From Vibrio sp. CDRSL-10 TSBA (lineage in GTDB: Bacteria; Pseudomonadota; Gammaproteobacteria; Enterobacterales; Vibrionaceae): a stretch of DNA of 64,000 bases. Position numbers and translations under genes: made by a program. The notes beneath the pieces are model-generated. The model was not told the origin of the DNA. It ran no database searches and was given only the letters and a program-made list of their open reading frames with translations. This document shows positions 18,552 to 28,345 of this stretch, in pieces (within the stretch, counting starts at the first letter, position 1; every line of letters begins with the position of its first letter). The DNA is taken from positions 1,364,001 to 1,428,000 of the forward strand of contig CP155565.1 of NCBI GenBank assembly GCA_039696685.1, written 5' to 3'.

Positions 18552-20446
18552 TTAGCCATTCAGAATCCGCAGCACATCGTCCGGATTGGTTGTGTTTCTT
18601 GAGTAACTCGACGGCTTCTTCATCATCCAGTGCGTTGGTGATGGCAGTGATAACCTGAATATGTTCATCACCCTGAGCGGCGATACCAATCACCATTTTG
18701 GCGATATCGTCTTCGTCTTCACCCCACTGGATACCATCCGGGAACTGGCAGAAAACAATGCCGGTTTTCTTCACATACTGTTTGGCTTCGATAGTGCCGT
18801 GAGGGACCGCAATAGATTCACCCAGGTAGGTCGACACGAGTTTTTCGCGCTCCAGCATACCTTGTACATATTGAGGCTCGACGTTGCCCAGTTTCACCAG
18901 TTGCTCACCCGCAAACTTGATCACTTCTTCTTTGCTCTTTGGTTGCAGGCCAAGGAAGATGTTGTCGTTGGACAGTTTCAGTGTTGCGCCTTGCTCGGCT
19001 GCGTTTTCTTGCACTACCTCTTCCTGCTTGTTACCGCTGTCCATGGCTGTCATCAGTTTGGCAACCAGGTTGTCGTACAGTGAGTTGTCGAGGAAGTTGG
19101 TCAGCGAAATATGGTACGCGTTGGCGGCATGCTGGCGGGCACGGTCCGTCAGATCGCGGTGGGTGACAACGATGTCCACATCGCCAGGCAGGCTGTTGAT
19201 CGCCAGATTAGTGACATCAATGTTGAGGTTAGCGGCCTGTACCTTCTTGCGCAGCAAGCTGGCACCCATTGCACTTGACCCCATACCTGCGTCACACGCG
19301 ACGATGATTTTGCGTACGTTTGCCATGTCGATGTCTGCTGCCGGAGCGTTCTGACCTTTCGACGTTGCTTTCATGTCCTGCATCTGGTTGGTCGCTTTTT
19401 CCAGCGAGTCATCATCGTCCGCTGTCTGTTTCTGAGTTTTCAGCAGCAGAGAGGCAATCACACACGATACGGCTGCAGAGCAGATAACCGACAGAATCAC
19501 ACCAACGAAGGCTGACTTAGGCGTCATGAGCAGAAACGGCGAAAATAGAGCCCGGTGATGCAGGTGAAACCAGACCAGAGTTGAACATCACGTTGACGAA
19601 TACACCGGTCATACCGCCGCCAATCATGGCCAGAATCAGACGCGGGTTCATCAGCACGTATGGGAAGTAAATTTCGTGGATACCGCCCAGGAAGTGGATG
19701 ATAGAAGCACCGGCTGCTGATTGTTTCGCACTGCCTTTACCAAACATCATGTAAGCCAGCAGCAGACCTAAGCCAGGACCCGGGTTCGCTTCAATCAGGA
19801 AGAAGATAGATTTACCCATTTCTTCAGACTGCTGGATGCCCAGTGGTGAGAAAATACCGTGGTTGATCGCGTTATTCAGGAACAGAATCTTCGCTGGCTC
19901 AACAAAAATGGAAGTCAGAGGAAGGACACCAGTATCAACCAGAACGTTTACGCCCGCAGCCAGTGCTGTTGACAGCGTTTTCACCGCAGGACCGATAACC
20001 AGGTAGGCGATGATCGCACACAGCATACCGATGATGCCTGCTGAGAAGTTGTTCACCAGCATTTCGAAGCCGCTTTTCACTTTACCGTGGATAGCCGCAT
20101 CGAATTTTTTGATCGCCAGACCGCCCAGAGGGCCTGCAATCATTGCACCCATAAACATAGGGATATCGGTACCGACAATGACACCCATAGTGGTGATGGC
20201 ACCCACGACCGCACCGCGATCTCCGCCGACCATCTTACCGCCGGTATAACCGATCAGCAGTGGCAGCAGGTAAGTGATCATAGGACCCACCATGGATGCC
20301 AGTGTTTCGTTTGGCCACCAACCCGTTGGAATAAATAATGCAGTAATGAAACCCCAGGCGATAAACGCACCAATGTTCGGCATTACCATGTTGGAAAGGA
20401 ACCGGCCAAAATTCTGTACCTTGACCTTCGCTTCTGGTGATAACAT
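18552..20446 (-). CDS. mtlA: Mannitol-specific PTS enzyme IICBA
   Basis: About 630 residues after two corrections. Order: membrane IIC domain ([19 protein letters not shown] to about residue 340), IIB domain with the phosphocysteine site in [14 protein letters not shown], and IIA domain with the phosphohistidine in [12 protein letters not shown]. It imports and phosphorylates mannitol, feeding MtlD. Breaks lie at 19534-19536 (GTTTC; GTTC gives [12 protein letters not shown]) and at 18595-18597 (GAAAC; GAAC gives [17 protein letters not shown]). The two restored joints fit the family exactly, so the transporter is probably intact in the cell. Four CRP-like sites lie upstream. Confidence 0.93.
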
Positions 20447-21378
20447 ATGTTTTCCCCGTTCGATGTTCTGATTAAATTTTGTTGTTGTAACGGTTTCGCC
20501 AAAAACCGTTGATTAATGAGTACACAATTAATCTAACACACAAATTTCAGTCGGAATGCAGAACGGGTTTTTAGTGATCCTGATCACCAACTTTGGGTTG
20601 TCCAAATTATTTTTTAGTGATCGCGATCATTTAATTATGATGTAATTTTGCTACAAAATGCTGTAATTATGTTTTTCAACATATTTTTAATGCTTGATGT
20701 CACATTTTTATGAATCTATAAAATAAAAATAAAGTGACAAAGATCACGAAATGATTTGATTCTTAGTCTGGTTAAAAACGCTAAGTGATCTACATCACTC
20801 ATTACTATTTATTTCAAAAGTCGAAATAAATAGGCAATAATCCTGTTGATGAAAGTGTAATTTAGATACGAAATTACGACAGGCAAGTTACAGTGATCGC
20901 AACCACCATGCTTAGGTGCTCAATAGTCCATTATTGGCCTATGGCAGGCTCTCTGAGCCAGCATGAGCACAGCGAGCAAAAAGCCAGAGGCTGTTTGACC
21001 GCATGGAATGGTTTCGGCTCATTTTCCGATAGCTTGCCAGTATCGGCAGGCGATTAAATCTACGCCCGAAACTGGTCGCCTTTAAAAGAGTGGCCGCAAG
21101 CTCTGCTTAGTCGATGCATATCAGATCACCATGAACCCTAACCCAGCCAATGCCGGTTGGGCGGGCAGGAAGCGGGTCGTAATATCAGTAAGAGTGTTAA
21201 TCAGTTATTAATCTGAATTTAAAGGGTTTGGTTGACGGTGTGATCGGTTTTTGCGCTGCTTCTCAAACTGAACAATAACAGCGGAAGTGGCCTAGTACGG
21301 CAGGGGTAAAGAGTTCAGTCAATGACCGTTCCTTGCTAGTATTCTGCCACTTTCAATAATGACAATTAGAATTTGCAC
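20447..21378. other. Long intergenic region between mtlA and the M23 peptidase gene
   Basis: About 930 bases. The half next to mtlA is AT-rich and holds the mtl promoter, a hairpin (AACGGTTT / AAACCGTT near 20489-20511) and the CRP-like sites. In Vibrio cholerae an antisense RNA, MtlS, is transcribed opposite the mtlA leader; it would lie on the plus strand near 20450-20570 here, but I cannot confirm it from sequence. The half from about 20900 to 21200 is richer in G+C, has small inverted repeats (for example CCCAGCC near 21144) and no coding frame; its nature is unknown. Confidence 0.6.
20574..20798. promoter_or_regulatory. Cluster of four CRP-like sites upstream of mtlA
   Basis: Matches to the CRP core GTGA-N6-TCAC: 20574-20587 (perfect), 20617-20630 (one mismatch in the right arm), 20734-20747 (perfect) and 20785-20798 (perfect). 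They span 128-352 bases upstream of the mtlA start. This fits strong catabolite control of the mannitol operon. The far pair could instead act on other transcripts in the long leader region. Confidence 0.75.
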
Positions 21379-22327
21379 ATGAAAGAAAACGTCATTGTTT
21401 CGGTTTCGTCTATTCACGGAACACGACACTTTCATCTTGGCAAATGGTATCGACACTGCCTCAAAGGGGCAGGTTACGCTCTACTCTGTGGCGCGTTGGC
21501 GACCGGCGGTGCGATTTACTATCTGGTCGGCGAAGTCGATTTTGCCAAATTGAAACAACAGGAGCTGGAAAGCCAGTCGATGTCTCTCAATGAAGAAGTC
21601 GTCTCGCTGAAATCGCTCAAACATAATCTGGAAAGCGACCTGCTGGAACGTGAAGAGAAAATGCAGCTGGTTTCTGACCGTCTGGGCGAAACTGGAAAAA
21701 GTCCTCGGCGTTGATGACAGTGGTGCTGAGCTTGAATCACGTCTCGACGCCGCCGCTATCACTTCTTCGGTCAGAATGGTGATGTTAACCCAAATCCCAA
21801 GTGGTGCGCCTGTTAACGAAGCAAGAATTTCGTCAGGATACGGTAAACGGGTCCATCCGGTAACGGGTAAAGTGAAGTTTCATCGTGGCCAGGATTTTGC
21901 TGTCAACATCGGCACTCCGGTGTATGCACCTGCGGATGGCGTCGTGTTGGTCACCCGGCCCAGCAATAAAGGTTCGGGTAACTTTCTGCGTCTGCAACAC
22001 TCCTATGGCTTTACCAGTTCCTATTCACATCTGAGTAAGTTCGCAGTCAAAAGTGGTGAGTTTATCCAGAAAGGTGACCTGATAGGTTATTCCGGTAATA
22101 GCGGCCTCTCGTCGGGCCCGCATTTACATTATGAAATTCGATTTGTCGGCCGCTCATTAGACCCGAGACCTTTTGTGGATTGGGGCGTCAATGAGTTCGA
22201 GTCGGTCTTCAGCAAAGTAAGAGGTATCCGATGGGAATCTTTAGTAAACAAAGTCGAGCTAAGAGTCAGCACTCAGCTACAACTCTCATCGCAAAGGGTT
22301 GCTCAATTAGCGGACAACTCCGGTTAG
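21379..22327 (+). CDS. M23 family cell-wall endopeptidase (membrane-anchored)
   Basis: About 315 residues after one correction at 21689-21691 (GAAAC; GAAC gives RLGELEKVLGVDD). A short cytoplasmic tail and one membrane segment (GYALLCGALATGGAIYYLV) are followed by a coiled coil rich in E, K and L, then the LytM/M23 domain with zinc ligands in FHRGQDF and GPHLHYEIRF. These enzymes cut peptidoglycan cross-links. Its position beside mtlA recalls the V. cholerae endopeptidase gene VCA1043 (shyC), an inference from gene order. The last 97 bases overlap the bactofilin gene, implying translational coupling. Confidence 0.88.
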
Positions 22328-22641
22328 AAAGTAATATTCAGGTTGATGGTTCAATCGAAGGTCAGATCCAGGTTGAGAAATCCCTGGTCATCAGTGAGTG
22401 TGGCTACGTCAGCGGCGATATCATGGCCGAACATGTCATCATTAATGGTGAGTTTGAGGGAACCTGCCATGCTGACAAAATCGAGATCCTGAGCAAAGGA
22501 CGTGTCAACGGCCATATTTACAGCGATGATCTCAGTATTGAACAGGGCGGCCGTTTTAATGGTGTTACCCATTCGGCTTCCCAGCCGAGAGTGGCTGAGC
22601 TGGTCGATATCAGCGAAGTCAAAGTTGCTGCAGAGGGTTGA
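22231..22641 (+). CDS. Bactofilin (polymer-forming cytoskeletal protein)
   Basis: A 136-residue intact protein. Its core is the repetitive beta-helix of bactofilins: runs such as GQLRLESNIQVDGSIEGQI, then VISECGYVSGDI and VNGHIYSDDLSIEQGG, each turn having a hydrophobic/glycine period. Short unstructured ends flank it. Bactofilins polymerise without nucleotides and position wall-modifying enzymes, and M23 peptidases are recurrent genomic partners. An AGAGG ribosome site lies inside the end of the peptidase gene. Confidence 0.9.
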   Translation: MGIFSKQSRAKSQHSATTLIAKGCSISGQLRLESNIQVDGSIEGQIQVEKSLVISECGYVSGDIMAEHVIINGEFEGTCHADKIEILSKGRVNGHIYSDDLSIEQGGRFNGVTHSASQPRVAELVDISEVKVAAEG

Positions 22642-22678
22642 TAAAAACAAGCCCCGCTTTGGCCTGTCTTTCCTACAC

Positions 22679-22712
22679 AAATCCCTCGATGAAAGTTGAG
22701 GGATTTTTTTTT
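22679..22712 (+). terminator. Terminator inside the left end of the IS4-family element
   Basis: Hairpin AAATCCCTC / GAGGGATTT with a GATGAAAGTT loop, followed by nine T residues. It lies between the left inverted repeat and the transposase start and would block transcription reading in from the host gene, a common way IS elements keep transposase expression low. Confidence 0.85.
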
Positions 22713-22766
22713 GAATTTTTGTCGATTTTTATGATCTCAACAAAAAACAAAGTGTTGAGGTAAAGT

Positions 22767-24096
22767 ATGGTGTTTTTAACAGATGCAGAGCAATGGGCGA
22801 CTGAGACTTTTTCACAAGCTAATCTCGGAGATCTTAGACGAACCAAACGTTTAGTTAAACTCACCGCATCTCTTGCTAATCACGTAGGGCAGTCTATTGT
22901 GCAATCTTTAAAATCTCCTTCTGACATTGAAGCCGCTTACCGTTTTACCCGCAATCACGCTATTGACTCTCAATCGATTGCAGAAGCAGGCTTTGCCGCA
23001 ACGGCCGAACTGGCTCAATCTTATGACTGTCTACTGGCTTTGGAAGATACAACCTCACTGGACTTTACCCATCGAACCGTCAGGGATGAAATGGGATATA
23101 CCACCTCTAGGAAAAGCGCCAAAGGCATGCATGCTCACTCCGTGTTGCTGTTTGCTCCCGAGGAGAAGCAGGTTGTGGGGTTGATTGAGCAGGAGCGCTG
23201 GATAAGGGACATGAGCTTATATGGAAAGAAAGCTCAGCGAGGTAACCGAGCCTATGAAGAGAAGGAAAGCTTTAAATGGGAACGTGCGTCGAGAGCCATG
23301 GAAAAACGTCTCGGCTCAGTGATAGACAAGGTTATCTCCGTCTGTGACAGAGAAGCCGACATCATTGAATACCTGACCTATAAAATGACCAACCGACAAC
23401 GCTTTGTCGTCCGATCGATGCAAAGCCGGTGCATCGAAGAGAGTACAGACAAGCTGTACTCATTTAGTGATGCCTTACAGCCCGCAGATGAAAGAAAAGT
23501 TCAGGTTAAGCAACGAGGAGGACGTAAAGCTCGAGAGGCTATCTGCGAAGTTCGATATGCCCCAATCACCATCAAAATGCCAGCAAACAAACGAGGTGAA
23601 CCCGTCTCATTGTACTATGTGGGCTGTCAGGAAACGAATCACGAGCAGGCCCTTTGCTGGCATATTCTCACGTCAGAGCCAGTGTTGAGTAAAGAGGATG
23701 CTAAGCGTATCTTGGATTACTATGAAAAACGCTGGTTGATTGAGGAGTTCCACAAAGCCTGGAAAAGTGGAGGAACACAGGTTGAGGAGCTCCGTATGCA
23801 AAATAAAGAGAATTTAGAAAAGATGGTCGTCATCCTAGCGTTCATAGCCGTTTCGTGTTCATCAACTGCGTTATCTTGGTCTGAACAAAAAAGAAGCGGA
23901 AAAACAGAGTTGTGAAACGCTCTTGAGTCCGGTTGCTTGGAAGCTACTTTGGTCAAAACAGGAAAAGACGCGCCCCCCTAAAAGAGCACCAAGTGTGTAC
24001 TGGGCATACATCAATCTCGGCAAGCTCGCGGGATGGTATGACTCGAAACGTAATGGTCGTGTGGGTTGGGAGCGGTTATGGGAAGGATGGTTCTAA
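22767..24096 (+). CDS. IS4-family transposase (IS50-like)
   Basis: About 442 residues after one correction at 23851-23853 (GTTTC; GTTC gives AVRVHQLRYLGLNKKEAEK). DDE residues are in LLALEDTTSLDF and VCDREADIIEY. The YREK signature of the IS4 family is complete in YEKRWLIEEFHKAWK near residue 320. The N-terminus with NLGDLRRTKRLVKL resembles the Tn5 transposase DNA-binding region. If the break is a sequencing artefact, the enzyme is full length. Confidence 0.92.
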
Positions 24097-24209
24097 TTAC
24101 AAACCATCCTTGAAGGTTATCTGTTAGCCAAGTCTCTTGACCTATGAGATGTGATCAAGAGACAGGCTTTGGCGGGGCTTGTTGTATCTGCAACTGTCAT
24201 CTGTCCGGC

Positions 24210-25010
24210 TTAAAAACCTTTAATGTTTTCCGCTTCCAGTTCAGAGAAGTATTTGACCGTTTTCACCTTCAGCTCCTGAGTCGCCGGCTCGTCACAGACC
24301 ATGATGGCTTTGGCGTGCAGTTGCAGCGCGGATACGGTCCACAAGTGGTTGACGCAGCCTTCAACGGCGGCCTGTAGTGCCAGTGCTTTGTTGTGGCCGG
24401 TCACCAGAATCATCACCTCTTTGGCATCAAGCAGCGTGCCGACACCGATAGTCAGCGCATACTTAGGTACCTGTGAGACATCCCCGTCAAAAAAACGTGA
24501 ATTGGCGATTCGGGTATCATGGGTCAGGGTTTTGATCCGGGTACGTGAAGAGAGCGATGAAGCTGGTTCGTTAAATGCGATGTGACCATCATTACCCACG
24601 CCGCCCATAAACAGATCAATCTTGCCGTAAGATTTGATCTTCTCTTCGTAACGCTGACATTCCAGATCGTGGTCATCGGTATTGCCGTTAAGCAGGTTGA
24701 TGTTTTGTGGCTGGATATCAACATGATTGAAGAAGTTGTTATACATGAATGAGTGATATGACTCAGGATGATCTTTTGGCAGACCCACATACTCATCCAT
24801 ATTGAAAGTCACCACATGTTTGAAGCTGACATCGCCGGCTTTATACAGCTCAATCAGTGCCTGGTAAGTCAGTAGTGGTGTGCCGCCGGTTGGCAGACCG
24901 AGAACAAAAGGACGCTCCGCTGTCGGCTGGAAATCATTAATGCGTTTCGCAATGTGTGCGGCTGCCCATTTACCGACCTGGGCTGCGTTGTTTAATGGAA
25001 TCAGTCTCAT
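24210..25010 (-). CDS. nagB: Glucosamine-6-phosphate deaminase
   Basis: A 266-residue intact enzyme, the standard length. Motifs: [12 protein letters not shown] (phosphate/sugar loop), FNMDEYVGL with the catalytic aspartate, [17 protein letters not shown], and the allosteric-site region SRFF. It converts glucosamine-6-phosphate to fructose-6-phosphate and ammonia in amino-sugar catabolism. It is monocistronic here; its terminator was the hairpin now split by the IS4-family element, so its transcripts may now read into the IS. AAGGG ribosome site. Confidence 0.95.
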   Translation of the reverse strand: MRLIPLNNAAQVGKWAAAHIAKRINDFQPTAERPFVLGLPTGGTPLLTYQALIELYKAGDVSFKHVVTFNMDEYVGLPKDHPESYHSFMYNNFFNHVDIQPQNINLLNGNTDDHDLECQRYEEKIKSYGKIDLFMGGVGNDGHIAFNEPASSLSSRTRIKTLTHDTRIANSRFFDGDVSQVPKYALTIGVGTLLDAKEVMILVTGHNKALALQAAVEGCVNHLWTVSALQLHAKAIMVCDEPATQELKVKTVKYFSELEAENIKGF

Positions 25011-25332
25011 GTTGTAACCCTTACTGCAAAAATTTAGCTGTGATGAACTTGGTTAATTCACAGTATAAAAAAAGTATCGGGTTTTCGCTATCCTTTTAAG
25101 TAATTTTTGTCATTGATGTTTTGTTTTCTACCTTTCATCTCGCGAACAGCGTTATTTTTGAACCTGATTATCGGATTTTTTGCATTGATTTTTGTTTTTA
25201 ATGTGTAAAATTTTACAGGTAAAAATAAGTAAGATTAAATGTGCGTGTTGTGACTGTTTTGCTGGCTTGGATTGGCGAAGCGCACAATCGTTATCCATAC
25301 TTGATATGAACCAGGATAACGGAGCGGTAGCG
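25011..25332. other. Intergenic region between nagB and the DUF3081 gene
   Basis: About 320 AT-rich bases carrying the divergent promoters. I see no clear CRP or NagC site. A longer in-frame reading of the downstream gene exists, but the start at 25333 has the better ribosome site. Confidence 0.45.
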
Positions 25333-25584
25333 ATGAAAAATGAACTAGACCCGACCAAAATTTTGCACGCTTATGAAAAGGTTATGGCGAACGGAACCCC
25401 GACCGAATATGGCAAAATCTATGAGGGAATTGAAGCGTTCTCGGATTATGACGGCTACAACGTCTACATGCGCGGTAACGGGGTAGAGCTGAAAGTCGGC
25501 TTCCACAATACCTATCATCTTGAGTACGATCAGGAGCATTTACGTGACTCTTTCCTCAAGAAAGTTGCGATGCTGGGTAAGTGA
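25333..25584 (+). CDS. DUF3081 family protein
   Basis: An 83-residue acidic cytoplasmic protein starting MKNELDPTKILHAYEKVM, with YGKIYEGIEAFSDYDGYNVY and a C-terminal FLKKVAMLGK. This matches the DUF3081 family of Vibrio and relatives. No catalytic or binding motif is apparent. The start was chosen for the GGAGCGG ribosome site 6 bases upstream. Confidence 0.75.
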   Translation: MKNELDPTKILHAYEKVMANGTPTEYGKIYEGIEAFSDYDGYNVYMRGNGVELKVGFHNTYHLEYDQEHLRDSFLKKVAMLGK

Positions 25585-25665
25585 TGTCGGAGCCGTAAAA
25601 CGGGGCAATGCTTATTCTCAGAAGAAAAGTGCTGATAAGCAAAAATGAGTTTTGGGCAGTAAAAC

Positions 25666-25697
25666 AAAGCCCCGGGCACATTGCGCTCTGGGGCTTT
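25666..25697. terminator. Bidirectional hairpin between convergent genes
   Basis: Inverted repeat AAAGCCCC / GGGGCTTT with a short spacer, lying between the DUF3081 gene and the end of the DUF1704 gene. A/T flanks suit termination on both strands. Confidence 0.75.
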
Positions 25698-25769
25698 GGG
25701 AGAAAGATTCGGTACACGGTGATTATGCCTGACGGCATCCTGCTGAACTGCGTTTAGCAGCCACAGGGA

Positions 25770-27762
25770 TTAACGGTGGCGCAACGAGTCAATCAGATAC
25801 TTGAGAATCGGTTCCGGCTCGACGCCTTTATCGTCGTAGCGATGTTTGGGCTTCAGTAACCAGCCACGCTCAACCAATTCATCAATCAGATCCAGATATT
25901 CGTGGCTGCATTTACCCACCAGCAAGTTATCTATACTGCGTTTTTGTGACTGAGACAGGGTATGCAGAAATCCTTCCAGATACAGGTGGTCTTTGGTAAA
26001 GCCACCTCCGCGATACACTCGTGTCGTGGTGACAAATGCACTGTCACGATCCTGGCCCAGTTCATCGACCAGATAATCAAAGGTCTGATAGAAATTCTGT
26101 TCCTTGAGCATAGAATCCACTGCCAGCACGCGGGTAGCAAGTGTTTGCAGTCGATCATGTGACATGTAGCCCGCTTTGTACTCCGCTAAAATCGCCAGGC
26201 CTTCCTGTGACTCCGTTGCGCCCGGCAGACCAATCGAAAAAATACGCAAAGGCTGGCTGCGTGCATTGAACGTGGTCGCCATATGTACGCCCAATTCGTG
26301 CTGGATCAGACGCTGCACTTCCGCATGCGAGAAGGTCACCTTACTGTTGAGATACAGGGTCGGCGGCTTCTGACCGCTCACCATAGCACGCGCGGCGAGC
26401 GAAGCGGTCGGCGTGACATTGCATTTCATGCCCCACGCTTTTGCTGCCTGCAGCATAATCTCAGCAGCTTGCTCTGCGTTATACATTGGGCCTTTTTCTT
26501 CCGGCAACGTTTTGGCATAGAGCAGGAAACTGGGCATTACTGATGGCATTGGCATCCGGCCGGCCATAGAAACGCAGCGAGTTATACAGAAAACTGTCCT
26601 GACCGATACTGGTCAGCAGGTCTATTTTTTCACTGAGTTTATTCACCACTGAGCTGTACAGCTGTTTCAGATCGGGATCGGAAATGGTATCGATCGGTAA
26701 CTGATAGAGCTTGTGTTTAAACTCATTGGCGTGAATCGGTAACTGCTTGTAGCGAAAGTCCGGCTGATAACGGCTTGGCGCAGCGTCAAAGCGTTTGCGC
26801 TCTCCGGTCATATTGGTCGGGTTGATGTACTTGAGCGTCTCCACTTTACGCGTCAGCTTGGACAGCGCTTTGTCGATAGCCAGTACCGCCGGTTCAATCG
26901 ACGAGCTGAGCATTTTCGCTTTGGTGGTACGGCGCCGGTTATGGCGGCGCTGGAAATAGGCGCTGGTTTCGCTGAATGCCTGCTTGAGGCCGCTTTTCAT
27001 TGCATCGAGTACCAGGGGATACACGGTGCCGCTGTCGGGATCAAGAAAGACTTTTTTCACTTCGGTCGGCAAAACCAGAGTGCGGTCAAAATGGGCATTG
27101 GTATGCGCGATCAAATAGCCGCGCCCTTCAAACACCGCGTCGACTGCCGCATCGCTCTCGATGTGCGGCAACTGGATTTTACCGAGTTCAGCGGTAAAGC
27201 GTTTGACCACATTACCCCAGCGCTGCATATCGATTTGCGCGCTGCCGATATTAAATACCGGTGCAGACGGCTCGGTCGACGTCGGCTGGTAAGTGTAAAG
27301 GTCAAACACAATCACCATACCAAACATGGATTCCAGCTTGGCAATCAGAGCTTCATACAGGCGGTAAAACTGGGCGTGCTTTTCGTGACTGATGGCACGC
27401 TGACGATCATTGAGCGGGCGCTTCCAGGCCGACTTATAGCGTGTACTCAGCGTGCGGGCACGATTGAGGTCGTACTCAAAACGCGAGTCGAGACTCCAGA
27501 GCGTGATCGGCTGAGAGGCGATAAGCTGGTCGGAAAACGGCGCCTCTTCCAGACGACGCTGCGCAGCGGGAAGCTGGCACAGGGGCTGCAATTCGGCACG
27601 AAGGCGGTTACCTGCATGAATGGCGGTGCACACCACAGGCAGATATTGTTCTATCTTGATAAAACAGCCGGCGGAGTCGAGCTCGCCGGAAAAAGGCTGC
27701 CCTCGCTGAATCAGCGAGAGCATCTCTTCCAAAGTGTAAACTTTAGAAACCGGGTTGGCCAT
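25770..27762 (-). CDS. DUF1704 QEGLA-motif metallopeptidase-like protein
   Basis: About 663 residues after one correction at 26527-26529 (GTTTC; GTTC gives NAQFLLYAKTLPEEKG). The C-terminal third has HELGVH (an HEXXH-like zinc site) and SQEGLA(I)LAEY, the QEGLA motif that names the family. The N-terminal two thirds contain the FNIGSAQIDMQRW and LVLPTEVKKVFLDPDSG segments of the same family. In eukaryotes the DUF1704/KIAA0895 family includes a tubulin carboxypeptidase; bacterial members are annotated as modulators of flavohemoglobin expression, but the substrate is unknown. It is followed on the chromosome by maoP, 73 bases away on the same strand. Confidence 0.82.
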
Positions 27763-27835
27763 GGGTGACCCTTAAAGAAGACGTCAACGTCGGTGAGAAA
27801 CAGGGGCTGCTGTAACTGGACAAAGCCCCGCTAAA

Positions 27836-28195
27836 TTAGTCTTCTTCGGTCAGGCTTGGCTCATCATCGGTATAGTCGTCTGCCGCATCTGGCTTGTTAC
27901 GACCGTTCAGCGTGTGGAAACGCTTACGACCGCGTGACAGACGGACATACTTCATCCATACCTTTTCAATTTTGCTTTCGGCCAGATCCGGATTATCCAG
28001 TACCTGAAGGAAACGCTGCTCTTCGGCGTTTTCTGGTTGTAATACGCCAGATTCCAGACCAAGCATGGTGTCACCATATTGGGTCAGAAGGGTTTCTTCA
28101 CCCAGAGTGAAATCACCAGATTTCGCGAAGCCTCGTGGGAATTTCTTAGTATCGAAAAAATGTTTTTTTCCTAGACGAAATACTGTCTCAGACAT
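27836..28195 (-). CDS. maoP: Macrodomain Ori protein MaoP (DUF413)
   Basis: A 119-residue intact protein whose KKFPRGFAKSGDFTLGEETLL and RFHTLNGRNKPDAADDYTDD segments match YifE/MaoP of E. coli, with an acidic tail. MaoP works with the maoS site to organise the Ori macrodomain in E. coli; whether it does so in Vibrio is unknown. It is divergent from hdfR, the same arrangement as in E. coli, which supports both calls. Confidence 0.88.
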   Translation of the reverse strand: MSETVFRLGKKHFFDTKKFPRGFAKSGDFTLGEETLLTQYGDTMLGLESGVLQPENAEEQRFLQVLDNPDLAESKIEKVWMKYVRLSRGRKRFHTLNGRNKPDAADDYTDDEPSLTEED

Positions 28196-28345
28196 GTCAA
28201 CCTCGTGTGTCTATTGGCTACCATTACGTTGCCGTGGTTCACGGCGAAAGTTAGGCGTAAAATCCAGAAAAGAAAAACAAAAATTTTTTATCGTCATTAT
28301 TGTACTTCCTTGTTAATCTTCACGAGGAATATCAGAGGATTCAAT

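Larger units (their letters stand above)
22664..24165 (+). mobile_element. IS4-family (IS50/Tn5-like) insertion sequence, complete (1,502 bp)
   Basis: The right end, read inward, is CTGTCTCTTGATCACATCT, close to the Tn5 mosaic end; the left end is CTGTCTTTCCTACACAAAT. The octamer GCTTTGGC directly precedes the left end (22656-22663) and follows the right end (24166-24173). Tn5 relatives usually make 9-base duplications; only 8 match here. The element carries one transposase gene. Confidence 0.9.
22646..24183. terminator. Bidirectional terminator split by an IS4-family element
   Basis: The arms AACAAGCCCCGC (22646-22657) and GCGGGGCTTGTT (24172-24183) are perfectly complementary over 12 bases. 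Removing the element and one copy of its 8-base duplication rejoins them around a TTTG loop. In the ancestral state this hairpin lay between the convergent bactofilin and nagB genes and probably terminated both. It is now separated by 1.5 kb. Confidence 0.9.

Noticed and set aside
20900..21200. Structured RNA such as RNase P or 6S in the G+C-richer part of the mtlA upstream region
   Set aside because: I found no conserved core of these RNAs, only small inverted repeats.
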